64,000 nt of DNA from NCBI GenBank assembly GCA_963667315.1, contig OY763325.1, forward strand, positions 3,534,001 to 3,598,000. The letters run 5' to 3'. Both the position numbers and the translations under genes were made by a program. This DNA is from DAINPP01 sp963667315 (GTDB lineage: Bacteria; Thermotogota; Thermotogae; MWEM01). Of this stretch, positions 1-9,600 are shown in pieces (the stretch's first letter is position 1; each line of letters begins with the position of its first letter). A model generated the notes under the pieces. That model did not search any database and had not been told where the DNA came from. It saw only the letters and a program-made list of their open reading frames with translations.

Positions 1-975
1 TGATTGTATGATGAGATTAGTCTTGTCCGGATAACCTTCAACATGCATGATCAATCCCTTGTCAACCTGATATACCGCGTCGTTTAATCGTTCAGCCGGC
101 TTGAAGGGATAATCATGACCGATAATATGACAGCTGTTGGTTGCCATCTGATACTGTTCATATTCCGAAGCACTTAACACTTCGTTTTCGTTGATGATGT
201 CCCTGCCGTGTATGATTCTGAATCCCTTGATCTCTTCCTGTGTGAAGGAAATGTTTTCTGAAGGGAGACAGGTCACAATTCCCGTCTCACTTGCTACTTC
301 TACCAGTTTATAGGGATTTGGAAATCCGAATTTCTCGTTCAGGTATCCCATCGTTTCTACAAACCATTCATCATTCCATTCTATAGATGCGTCGATATAA
401 TTGTCAATGGCATCCGAGATGCTGACGGGTACCTGTGTGATGTATTTGGAAGGGATATAATAATAAGTGCTGTCATTGTAATGATACTTGTATTTCCCAC
501 GATAATAAAAGAACCCCCTTGTCTTGATGATACGGTCGGGAATCCTTGTCAAAGGAGCATTGATCCGTTTGAAATGTTCCGAAATCTCGTCAGAAGGTGT
601 TCTGACGTAAAGTGGGTTGGAAATCAGAAAATTCTTTAATTTTTCGAAAAAATCGTAGTTAATGAGACGTATAGCTGTGCTTTCCCGGTAATAGGCCGTC
701 AATGTCTCAACCATCTGAATGCCTTTGGTTTCAATCCTGTCGACATAATCGCCCAGTAATGAGGGTTCAAAATCCTCTACGATCTTGTCTCTCAACAGGG
801 TCAACGTATCCGTCAATTCAAAATCTTCCATTAACTGCGCATCGATGAGATCAAGCACACCGGTATAAATCGTCAAATAGGATTCCTTGATGATGGCATC
901 ATCCGGTGCCTCCCAGGCTGAAAATGAACTCAAAGCAAGTAGGATAAAAAAAAGAAAGAAGGTGATTTTTTTCAT
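1..975 (-). CDS. Secreted protein of unknown function, cut by window edge
   Basis: The reading frame opens at ATG 975-973 and is still open at base 1, so 325 residues are visible and the C-terminus is missing. The first ~20 residues are a clear Sec signal peptide: MKK, a run of Phe/Leu/Ile, then SSFSA before WEAPDD. The start is supported by a GGAG ribosome site about 9 bases upstream. The mature part is rich in Tyr, Ile and Asp and I recognise no family. It is transcribed divergently from the secreted protein at 1169, with an extended -10 promoter at 1068-1076. Secretion is well supported; no function can be assigned. Confidence 0.75.
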   Translation of the reverse strand, partial: MKKITFFLFFILLALSSFSAWEAPDDAIIKESYLTIYTGVLDLIDAQLMEDFELTDTLTLLRDKIVEDFEPSLLGDYVDRIETKGIQMVETLTAYYRESTAIRLINYDFFEKLKNFLISNPLYVRTPSDEISEHFKRINAPLTRIPDRIIKTRGFFYYRGKYKYHYNDSTYYYIPSKYITQVPVSISDAIDNYIDASIEWNDEWFVETMGYLNEKFGFPNPYKLVEVASETGIVTCLPSENISFTQEEIKGFRIIHGRDIINENEVLSASEYEQYQMATNSCHIIGHDYPFKPAERLNDAVYQVDKGLIMHVEGYPDKTNLIIQS

Positions 976-1067
976 AAATTCAACTCCATATGGCTATATT
1001 TTTTAGAACTTTATACCGAACTATCCGGATAAATAAAAAAGCTGTAATGCATGATTTTACTCCCTTA

Positions 1068-1076
1068 AGTATACCA
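1068..1076 (-). promoter_or_regulatory. Extended -10 promoter for the 975 gene
   Basis: Read on the minus strand this is TGGTATACT, an extended -10 element. It implies transcription starting near 1061 and a leader of about 85 bases. No good -35 box is visible. Confidence 0.5.
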
Positions 1077-1119
1077 TAACAGTGATTTTTTTAAATGAAG
1101 TTTCCTGTAAAATCATCCA

Positions 1120-1128
1120 TGATATAAT
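1120..1128 (+). promoter_or_regulatory. Extended -10 promoter for the 1169 gene
   Basis: TGATATAAT, a perfect extended -10 hexamer, lies 41 bases before the ATG at 1169. The -35 region (around 1100) does not resemble TTGACA. Confidence 0.55.
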
Positions 1129-1168
1129 ATTTTATTCAAGTTTCAAAAAACTTTGAGGAGGCGTTACA

Positions 1169-2992
1169 ATGAAAAAGAATCTGTTATTCGTTTCACTGAT
1201 TGTGTTGGTTTCAGCAATGTTTGCCTTTACTCCTTTGAATTACATACCCGCTGATGTGGATGCAGCACTTGAAATATCAATTCCTGAAGAAATCGTTTCA
1301 ATGCTGGGAGTGGATTCTGACATGCTTGCTGAACTCGCACCGGGAATATTGAACACGGATATTGAACTGCAGGATATGAAGGCGTATCTTTACGGGAAAT
1401 TCGGCTTGAGTACATATCTCTTTGAGGCTCTTGATATGGGTTACATGTACGATCTTACGGATATTCTGGATTCTGAGATGGCCATATCAGCACTTGCGGC
1501 GATGCCGATGTGTGTGATCACCAATGCCGTCAATATGGATACGGTATTCGGATTTCTTGAAGGACCTGCCATGCAGGAAGCAGTTGAATTCGGTGTAAAT
1601 TTTGACATTACGATGGAAGATGTGGCGGGCCATAGCGTCAAACATTTTAAAGTCAGGTTTTACGACGATTATGAACCGGTTTTCTTTGATCTTTATTTTG
1701 CCGAGCTTGAAGAGGGGTATTATCTTGCAGCAAGTGAATTTGAGATGCTTAAAACTTCCCTGGAAGCAGCAGCTGACGAGAAACTGCGCCTGACGGAATA
1801 TGACAGGAATATGGCGATGACAGAGGATTATTTTATTAAGTTCCAGAATAATACCTTGAGCTTCAGTTCCGCTTTGATGAGAATGATGAATATTTTCCAC
1901 GGTAAGGTTGATTCCGAGTTTATCGGAGTCGGTATAGGAGAAAACGAAATATTCCTGGACTTTTATGCAGATATGGCCTATATCAGTGATAGCTTTGAGA
2001 AGAATACTGAGATTTATAAAACTGATCTGGATTTCTTCAACGCCATGCCAAGTTTCGAAGGTGATTATGAGATCACAAACTTTATCTCCATCCCGAGAAC
2101 AGGGCTACCCCTTGAATTCCTCGGAGAGGTGCTTTATGAATTACCGATGATAGAAGCTTATGTGGATGATCTTGAAAACTACTTTGAATTGCTTCCGCTG
2201 ATGGGACCTGAACTCGAAAGAGTCAATCTCTGTTTTTCAGAGAAAGGTTATATGCCGTATATGCTTGCAAAATGCACAGACGCAAAGATGGTCTTCGACA
2301 ATTTTGTGAAGATGTATGAGATTGAAACGGCAACGGTGGGCTACATCGAATACAGTTACGGTGATGATGTGTATATCGGATATGACAGCCGATATAATTA
2401 TATAGAAATATATGCCTTTGATCTGGCGAGTTTTCAGCTTCGACAAGGAGAACTGCTTTTTACAGAGAAATTGAAATCTGATGAAGGGTTGGCGTATTAT
2501 GTGGCGGATATTCCGGAATATCTTTGGGGGACTATTCGCTACAATGATTTTGTAACACTTGATGTCGAATTTGATGAAATTGGAGATTTTTCCGCTCATT
2601 TTGCTTTTGATCTGTCGACGATTACAGAGATGCAGGCGGCACAAGAACGTGAACAGGCTATGTATGATATCAGCAACGGTTATGTACAAATCATGAATTA
2701 CATAACCGACCAGCTGTATTATTATCCGGAAGATGAACTTGGTATATCCGATATCTATGATGGGGTACTGGAGATGTATATGCTGGAGCCTGAGATGCTT
2801 GAGCAGTTTAAGATCAGTATGGGGAAATCCGGAGATAAACCGGTTTACAACATTTATTATAATGGTTCTTTGCCCGAAGGCACAACCGTTGATGATTTAA
2901 GACAGTCTGTTGAATACAATATTTACTATTATGGAGATTATACGGTTGAAATCAAGGGCGATATCGTTCTGTTAAGAGTTATGGCAGAATAA
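1169..2992 (+). CDS. Large secreted protein of unknown function (607 aa)
   Basis: The ATG at 1169 follows a strong GAGGAGG ribosome site (1155-1161). The N-terminus is a signal peptide with a hydrophobic core at residues 5-20 ending in SAMFAF. The mature protein is acidic and rich in Tyr, Glu and Met, with no Cys lipobox, so it is probably exported to the periplasm or surface. The opening segment after the signal (PADVDAALEIS) recalls large bacterial secreted proteins of DUF3352 type, but this is only a resemblance. It stands alone, with its own promoter at 1120 and terminator at 3013. Function unknown. Confidence 0.75.
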   Translation: MKKNLLFVSLIVLVSAMFAFTPLNYIPADVDAALEISIPEEIVSMLGVDSDMLAELAPGILNTDIELQDMKAYLYGKFGLSTYLFEALDMGYMYDLTDILDSEMAISALAAMPMCVITNAVNMDTVFGFLEGPAMQEAVEFGVNFDITMEDVAGHSVKHFKVRFYDDYEPVFFDLYFAELEEGYYLAASEFEMLKTSLEAAADEKLRLTEYDRNMAMTEDYFIKFQNNTLSFSSALMRMMNIFHGKVDSEFIGVGIGENEIFLDFYADMAYISDSFEKNTEIYKTDLDFFNAMPSFEGDYEITNFISIPRTGLPLEFLGEVLYELPMIEAYVDDLENYFELLPLMGPELERVNLCFSEKGYMPYMLAKCTDAKMVFDNFVKMYEIETATVGYIEYSYGDDVYIGYDSRYNYIEIYAFDLASFQLRQGELLFTEKLKSDEGLAYYVADIPEYLWGTIRYNDFVTLDVEFDEIGDFSAHFAFDLSTITEMQAAQEREQAMYDISNGYVQIMNYITDQLYYYPEDELGISDIYDGVLEMYMLEPEMLEQFKISMGKSGDKPVYNIYYNGSLPEGTTVDDLRQSVEYNIYYYGDYTVEIKGDIVLLRVMAE

Positions 2993-3012
2993 AATCTTTT
3001 AAGTGAGAAATG

Positions 3013-3049
3013 AAAGAGGTTCCGGTGTGAAAACCGAACCTCTTTTTTT
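3013..3049 (+). terminator. Rho-independent terminator
   Basis: AAGAGGTTCcGGT pairs with ACCGAACCTCTT (one bulged base) and is followed by a run of T. It ends the 1169 transcript. Confidence 0.85.
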
Positions 3050-3175
3050 GATTTTATTTCAGAAAAGCTATCGTACGCGAGGTCTTAGAATTTTAAATAT
3101 AAAATAATCGTCATCAAAAAGAGTGTAAAATTATGGTTTAATAATGGTAGAAAAAAGAAAATGGGGGAGTGTTTT

Positions 3176-4384
3176 ATGAAAAGGACAGCGTTAATTCTGA
3201 TTTTGTTATTCAGTTCATTATTTTTGTTCACGGGATGTATCGGCTTTTTGTTTTCACCATCGACACCTGGGAATTTACAACCGTCAAATGGCAGCACGTC
3301 GGTTCAGACACCGATTACTTTTTCCTGGTCAGCTTCTACGGTGCCTTTTGGTGGCCAGATTTCTTACGATTTTTACCTCGGGACCGAATCAAATCCGGCC
3401 GTATATGCTAAAGCATTGACCGGAACGTCGTATACGGTCAACACGCTCAGTGCCGGAACAAAATATTATTGGAAAGTTGTTGCGAAGAGCAGTGAAGACA
3501 AAATAACCGAGAGTTTTATCAACAGTTTCACAACGAAGACACAGTCGGTTTACAGGGGTCTCACACTGGGATTAACGCAATACGATCATTTTTCAAATCT
3601 TTCCGCAACGGATGATGATGCTGATGAAGTTGAAATTACTTTTGAAAACCTTAGCGAAGGCTATGCCATGCAGAAAGAAACCGGTCGTGTAACAAAAGCC
3701 GAAGTAGAGACATGGCTTGCAGCTTATGCGGCAGTCAGTCAGCGGGATGATATCTTTGTTTTCCATTATGCCGGACATGGAACGTATTCCGCCGGGGAAT
3801 CAAAGATGGTGATGTCCAACAGTACATACATCAGTATGAGAGATCTCAGAGGCTATCTGGATCAGATCAACGGAACAAAAATAGTTCTCATTGATGCCTG
3901 TAATTCAGGTGATTTTACGAATCTGATTCAGGGAAGAGAATTGACGATCGCAGAGAGAGTTCAGCAGGCGGAGCAGTTTAAACAGGGCGTTTTGGAAGCC
4001 TTTGAAGAAGATGTGAACGCCCGCGGGACGCATGCGTCTGAATTTGAGTATTATGTGCTGACAGGGGCTGCCATCACCGAATTGTCCAATGAAGATACAG
4101 TTCTTGATCATGGCTTTTTTACCTTTTTCTTCAATGATGGTCTTGGGAATGTGGGCGTTTCGAATCATCATGCAGCTTATGACGGAACATTTAATGCCGA
4201 TGGGTATGGACCGGGAGGCGTTTCGGATCAGAACCTGACTTTCAGAGAGCTCTACAATTATTCAAAAGATAAGGTTCAGGATTATATCTTCAGTAATTAC
4301 GGTCAGACACAGACCGTGCAGGGGAATCATACGGATTCCAATTTCGTGATTGGGAAATATGTTGCGGTCACGATGAATAAATAG
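3176..4384 (+). CDS. Caspase-like (C14) lipoprotein with FnIII domain
   Basis: I place the start at ATG 3176 rather than the in-frame ATG at 3161, because GGGGAG at 3163-3168 is then the ribosome site; this gives 402 aa. Residues 1-21 are a lipoprotein signal (LFTGC, lipidated Cys21). Residues ~30-120 form a fibronectin-III-like domain ending in TKYYWKVVAKS. Residues ~125-400 are a caspase-like peptidase domain with His201 in HYAGHG and Cys242 in DACNSGD, the expected catalytic dyad of clan CD. It should be a surface- or periplasm-anchored cysteine peptidase; specificity cannot be read from the sequence. It is the first of three paralogues in the cluster and lies 16 bases before the next. Confidence 0.85.
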   Translation: MKRTALILILLFSSLFLFTGCIGFLFSPSTPGNLQPSNGSTSVQTPITFSWSASTVPFGGQISYDFYLGTESNPAVYAKALTGTSYTVNTLSAGTKYYWKVVAKSSEDKITESFINSFTTKTQSVYRGLTLGLTQYDHFSNLSATDDDADEVEITFENLSEGYAMQKETGRVTKAEVETWLAAYAAVSQRDDIFVFHYAGHGTYSAGESKMVMSNSTYISMRDLRGYLDQINGTKIVLIDACNSGDFTNLIQGRELTIAERVQQAEQFKQGVLEAFEEDVNARGTHASEFEYYVLTGAAITELSNEDTVLDHGFFTFFFNDGLGNVGVSNHHAAYDGTFNADGYGPGGVSDQNLTFRELYNYSKDKVQDYIFSNYGQTQTVQGNHTDSNFVIGKYVAVTMNK

Positions 4385-4400
4385 AATAGGAGCGGATTTT

Positions 4401-5621
4401 GTGAAGAAAATAATATTGTGTTTAATCGTAATCGCTTTGATCATCGTATTTGCGGGTTGCAGTGGAAAGGTCAGGATTAACTTGAATGCACCGTCGGCCC
4501 CTGATAGTCTTAACCCGGCTACAGGCGCTACAGATGCGGAAACCACCATCACTTTAACCTGGTCTGTATCGGTTGATCCGAAAGGCGGTACCGTCAGATA
4601 TGATCTTTATATGGGAACGACGAATACACCGGAGCGTGTCGCTCAGGATTTAACTGAAAACACCTATCAGGTCTCGGGACTTCAGAACAGTACGACCTAT
4701 TACTGGCAGGTTGTGGCAAAAAATGAAACGGGAGACAGTTCGAAAAGTGTCTTGAATTCCCTGACGACAAAAGATGTTTCAGGCCCCTCGACGGGTAAAT
4801 ACAGAGGACTTGCAATCGGAGTTAACGATTATAGCGGAACGGGATCAAGCAATCTGGATGCCACTGATGATGATGCAGCGTCTATAAAGGAAACGTTTGA
4901 ACACCTTACAAACGGATACCAGATACAGATTCAAACGGGAAATATCACTGAAGCTCAGGTTAAAAATTGGATAACAGCTTATTCCGGCGACAGTGGTCCG
5001 GATGATATCTTTGTATTCCATTTTTCCGGGCATGGCTATTACGAGGCCGGACAGTCAAGAATGTACTATTCAGACCGTTCCAATTTCAGTATGTCCGAAC
5101 TCAGATCGGCACTTGATGCAATCAACGGGACAAAGATTGTTCTGATAGATGCTTGTGAATCGGGCAATTTTACAGAGCTTTCTTCCGGGAGAGAACTAAC
5201 GATGTCAGAGCGTATTGAACAGGCAAGATTGTTTAGAGAAGGTGTTATCAAGGCGTTTGAAGATGAACCATCTTCAAGAGGTCTTTATAATTCGGATCAT
5301 GAATATTACGTGTTGACGGGTGCAGCAGTCAATCAATATTCTTACGAGGACGGTAATTTGAATCATGGATTTTTCACTTTTTTCTTAGCCGATGGTATGG
5401 GAGATGTTGGTGATTCAAATCCTTCCGGTTCCTATAACGAGACTTTTGATGCTGACGGTTATGGACCGGGAGGCAATCAGGATACGAATCTGACTTATCA
5501 GGAAATTTATAATTATTCAAAGGATAAGGTTCATGAATATCATGGGGATATCACGACACAAACTGTTCAAGGCAATTATATAACTTCTAATTTTGTCATC
5601 GGAAACTATTCACCAGACTGA
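4401..5621 (+). CDS. Caspase-like (C14) lipoprotein with FnIII domain, paralogue 2
   Basis: GTG start at 4401 after AGGAGCGG (4388-4394); 406 aa. The lipoprotein signal ends in VFAGC (Cys20). An FnIII-like domain covers about residues 35-125 (TTYYWQVVAKN). The caspase-like domain covers ~133-405 with His211 in HFSGHG and Cys252 in DACESGNF. Conserved blocks such as ATDDDA, FEHLTNGY and TVQGNY are shared with the proteins at 3176 and 6646, so the three arose by duplication. It is in one operon with 3176 and a terminator follows at 5663. The catalytic dyad looks intact. Substrate unknown. Confidence 0.85.
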   Translation: MKKIILCLIVIALIIVFAGCSGKVRINLNAPSAPDSLNPATGATDAETTITLTWSVSVDPKGGTVRYDLYMGTTNTPERVAQDLTENTYQVSGLQNSTTYYWQVVAKNETGDSSKSVLNSLTTKDVSGPSTGKYRGLAIGVNDYSGTGSSNLDATDDDAASIKETFEHLTNGYQIQIQTGNITEAQVKNWITAYSGDSGPDDIFVFHFSGHGYYEAGQSRMYYSDRSNFSMSELRSALDAINGTKIVLIDACESGNFTELSSGRELTMSERIEQARLFREGVIKAFEDEPSSRGLYNSDHEYYVLTGAAVNQYSYEDGNLNHGFFTFFLADGMGDVGDSNPSGSYNETFDADGYGPGGNQDTNLTYQEIYNYSKDKVHEYHGDITTQTVQGNYITSNFVIGNYSPD

Positions 5622-5662
5622 TAGAATAAAGCAGGAATAGAACAGAATTTAATAGAAAAACC

Positions 5663-5694
5663 AAAAAAAGACCGATTTAATTCAGTCTTTTTTT
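5663..5694 (+). terminator. Terminator after the caspase pair
   Basis: Arms AAAAAAAGAC and GTCTTTTTTT around a 12-base loop, with the T-run inside the 3' arm. AT-rich but perfect. Confidence 0.7.
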
Positions 5695-5734
5695 GTTAGC
5701 TGTGTCATTATATTAATCAGAATATTCATAATAA

Positions 5735-5754
5735 TTTAACAAATATTTGTTAAA
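5735..5754. promoter_or_regulatory. 20-bp perfect palindrome, operator candidate
   Basis: TTTAACAAAT is followed directly by its exact reverse complement. It sits 28 bases upstream of the TATAAT at 5783, about where a repressor or activator of the 5849-11670 genes would bind. No regulator gene is adjacent. Confidence 0.45.
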
Positions 5755-5782
5755 ACAACATCAAATTGAGAGTTTTTTTCGT

Positions 5783-5788
5783 TATAAT
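5783..5788 (+). promoter_or_regulatory. -10 box for the cohesin/peptidase operon
   Basis: Perfect TATAAT, 60 bases before the ATG at 5849. No clear -35; the 20-bp palindrome at 5735 lies just upstream of where it would be. Confidence 0.45.
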
Positions 5789-5848
5789 TTATTAGAACGA
5801 TGGTTAAATAATAATCAATTAAATAACGGGAACTCAAAGGAGGTTGTT

Positions 5849-6625
5849 ATGAAGAGAATTTTAGTTATTCTGGTATCTTTGATCGTATTGATGATGATTT
5901 TCACAGGTTGTGGGGGAGCCCCGGGGCTACCTGTGAATATTCTTCCGGCAGCATTTAACTTGACAGCGCCGTTGAGTTCAGAGCAGGGAATTCTTCCGGT
6001 ATTAAGCTGGGGAGCCTCATTACTGGCAGATACCTACGATATAAAACTCTGGAAATCAACGGAAGCGGAGGATTATCTGGTTCAGAATCTGACCGCCACA
6101 ACCTACAACCTTTCTACACCTTTGGATTATTCTTCCCTTTATTACTGGAAAGTTGTGGCAAAAAATGATGATGGTGTGACCGAATCCGCAAGGGGTTCCT
6201 TTTCAACGGCACCGCAGAAAACGGGAAATTACATCGAGATAAAGGATATTCAGACGACGACGGGGGCTACATTTACGGTAATCCTTTCGGGTACCGTATC
6301 AAATGCGAGGGGACTTGAGATCATTCTGGATTATGATTCGACGCAACTTGAAATGGCTCCCAACGGTGATGGAGATGTAACGGTTCAGAATATTTCGGGG
6401 GCATTTGGGATTGTCACAAAAGCTGCAAACCGGATAACCTTTTCGATTACCAAATCGTCGAATTTCAGTTTGAATCATCAGGAATTTTTAAACATAACAT
6501 GCGATGCCAAGACGTTGGCAGGCGTATTTAATATAACGATGAACACTTCATCCGAGGCAATTGATGAGAATTTTGGGCAGATTAATTTTGACAAGTCAGA
6601 TAAAGGATATGTATTTATAAACTGA
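5849..6625 (+). CDS. Lipoprotein with FnIII-like and cohesin-like domains
   Basis: I start at ATG 5849 because AAGGAGG lies at 5837-5843 and a lipoprotein signal begins there (MIFTGC); the in-frame ATG at 5747 would precede the promoter. Product 258 aa. Residues ~35-120 are an FnIII-like domain (SLYYWKVVAKN). Residues ~130-258 resemble a cohesin fold: a start such as ATFTVILSG, then GLEIILDYDSTQLE, and an end as in cohesins of scaffold proteins. Cohesins bind dockerins, and the next gene encodes a dockerin-like segment, so the two may dock on the cell surface. That pairing is inference; the cohesin call rests on pattern only. Confidence 0.65.
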   Translation: MKRILVILVSLIVLMMIFTGCGGAPGLPVNILPAAFNLTAPLSSEQGILPVLSWGASLLADTYDIKLWKSTEAEDYLVQNLTATTYNLSTPLDYSSLYYWKVVAKNDDGVTESARGSFSTAPQKTGNYIEIKDIQTTTGATFTVILSGTVSNARGLEIILDYDSTQLEMAPNGDGDVTVQNISGAFGIVTKAANRITFSITKSSNFSLNHQEFLNITCDAKTLAGVFNITMNTSSEAIDENFGQINFDKSDKGYVFIN

Positions 6626-6645
6626 TAACGAAAGGAGCGTGTGAT

Positions 6646-9600
6646 ATGAAACGGCTATTTTACCTCTCAGCTTTTTTGATCGTAATGCTTTTGCTGGCAG
6701 GCTGTATGGAAACGACGTTAAGAACACGGATATCAGGTGAACTATATGCGCTACAGGACTCAGGAGCATACAAGGTTTATTCGGATGATAATTATCATGC
6801 ACTTGAGATAACCTTCAGAGAAGGGTACGTTAACGACCCCGAACGGATAACCGTTAACAGCGATTTGATGAAGATAAAGAAGATGACGGATTCCGGATTG
6901 ATTCTGGCGATGATCAACCCTGCTTCGGAAATAAAAAAGGGAGATTATCTGTTCAGTGTGGAAAAGATAGTTCCCGGCGATATCATCAACGTTAAAACAC
7001 TTGATGAGAATACTCAGAGAGTCTCCACCCCACTTCCCGATGGGGTAAGTATTCTGGATACTGAGATCAATACGAATCAGTCTTTTGATCTTTATATTTA
7101 TACAAAAAATATTGCCTCACTCCAGGCATTGGAGTTTACGCTCAATTTTGATCCGAATTATATCATCGTTGATCCGGCGTACGGGGATAATTATCTTGAA
7201 GTACTGGGAACTTTCCAGCCTGCGTTAACGATTAAAAACAAGACGAATAACAGCATGACATTGTCTTTTGTTTTTCAGCAGGATGTGGATATCACAGAAG
7301 AACTTTCCTTTAAAATAAGAATGAAAACGCTATCCAGTAATAATACAACGACGGTCAGTTTCTCCGGAACTTCTGCTTTGAATGCTTCCGGCGGATCTCT
7401 CGGAACCGCTTTTAACAATGGCAACATTACGGTTAACAGTGGACTGACCCCGGAACTTCTCGGAGATTTTAACGACAGTGATACTGTCGATATTCAGGAT
7501 TTTCTTGCCTTTGTCGGAAAATATAATTCCGTTTCCGGTGATGATACGTACGGGATTCTTTATGATATAGGACCTGCACAGGATTATTTTAAAGGTGATT
7601 GGGATGGTATTTACGATGTTGCCAATCCCGATGGTGCAGTCAATATCATAGATTTTATCGTTTTTGCGAATAACTATGGCGAAACAAAGCCGACTAATAC
7701 TAACCAGCCGCCATCTGTACCTGGAAACCCAAATCCGGTGGATAATGCTCAGAACATCTCTACAGCTCCCACCCTTGAATGGACGGCATCGTCCGATCCT
7801 GAAAATGATGATATTTCATACGATGTCTATTTTGGGACGAGTGCTGATCCACAGAGTTTGGTTGTGACTGTTGATAGTCCGATCGCAACATTCAGCGGTT
7901 TGAGCAATTCAACAACCTATTACTGGAAGGTTGTGGCAAAAGACTCAAATAATAATTCGACAGAAGGAGATATCTGGCGATTTACAACGATTGCCGGTGC
8001 GAATAACCCACCGACAACGCCGTCCAATCCTTCCCCGGCCAACGATGCAACAGGCGTCAATACTTCTCTTAATCTCTCATGGACAGCGTCAACGGATCCT
8101 GAAGGGGACAGTATATCCTATGATTTCTATTTTGGTACATCGGCCAATCCCCCCCTTGTTGTATCCAATCTCGGTGGGACTTCTTATTCGAGAAGTGGCC
8201 TAAGTAATGATACTTTGTATTACTGGAGAGTGGTGGCAAAAGACAGTCATTCCAACACGACTTCAAGTTCGGTCTGGTCATTCAGAACCCTTCCGGGGGC
8301 TAATAATCCCCCAACGGCGCCGACTAATCCTACACCGGCATCGGGAAGTGCTGACCGGGAAACGTCCTTGACACTTTCATGGACAGCATCAACGGATGCA
8401 GACAGTGATCCGATAACCTATGACGTGTATATGGACAAGACCAATAACCCGACGACCTTAAAAGGGTCTGTATCGGGAACGAGTTTTAACGTCAGCAATT
8501 TGTCCTATTCCACACAGTATTATTGGAAAGTGGTGGCAAAGGACAACAATGGCGGCAGTACATCTGGAAGTGTCTGGAACTTTACCACAAAAGCAGCCCC
8601 ATCCGGAAGTGCGGCATACAGAGGATTAACACTCGGCCTGACTGATTATGGTGGTGGCGGGAATGATCTTTCCGCAACGGATGATGATGCCGACGATATC
8701 AAGATCACATTTGAAAACCTCTCAGAAGGGTATGTCATACAGAAACAGACCGGAAATGTTGTGAAGAATCAGATTGAAAACTGGTTGGCAGCTTTTGTAT
8801 CAGGCAGTCAGGCGGATGATATCTTTGTCTTCCATTACTCCGGGCATGGTTTCTATGAGAGCGGCCAGTCGAGAATGTACCTCTCGGATGGTTCGGACAT
8901 GAGTATGAGTGAGTTGAGAACGTTGCTCAACAATATCAACGGAACGAAAGTCGTTCTGATAGATGCCTGTGAATCAGGGAATTTTACGGATATGATTTCC
9001 GGTAGAGTTCTGAGCGAAGCGGAAAGAATAGAGATGCAGGCGAAGTTCAGACAAGGTGTTCTGGATGCCTTCGAAGAAAGCGACTCAGCGAGAGGGAATT
9101 ACAATTCTCAATACGAATACTATGTCATGACCGGGTCAGCGATTGACCAGTATTCGCACGAAGACGGCAACCTCAATCATGGTTTCTTCTCATTCTTCTT
9201 CAACGATGGGATGGGAAATGTCGGCTCATCCAATCCGAGTGGGGTTTACGATTCAACGTTTGATGCCGATGGTTACGGTCCGGGAGGTGTCCAGGACGGT
9301 AATCTCACACACAGGGAACTGTACAATTATTCAAAAGATAAAGTCACGGATTATATGGGCTCGAACGATCAGACGGTACAGGCAAATCATACGGATTCAG
9401 ATTTTGTCATCGGCAGTTATTCCGGTTCATCGGAAAATCCGCCGTCGAAACCTTCAAGTCCCACACCATCGAATGGCAGCTCCAGCGTATCGACAACGCA
9501 ATCTCTTTCCTGGAGTTCTTCAGGGGCAACGGCATACGATATCTATTTCGGAACGACGTCTTCCCCGTCGCTTGTCGCCAGTGATCAGAGTTACAACAGC

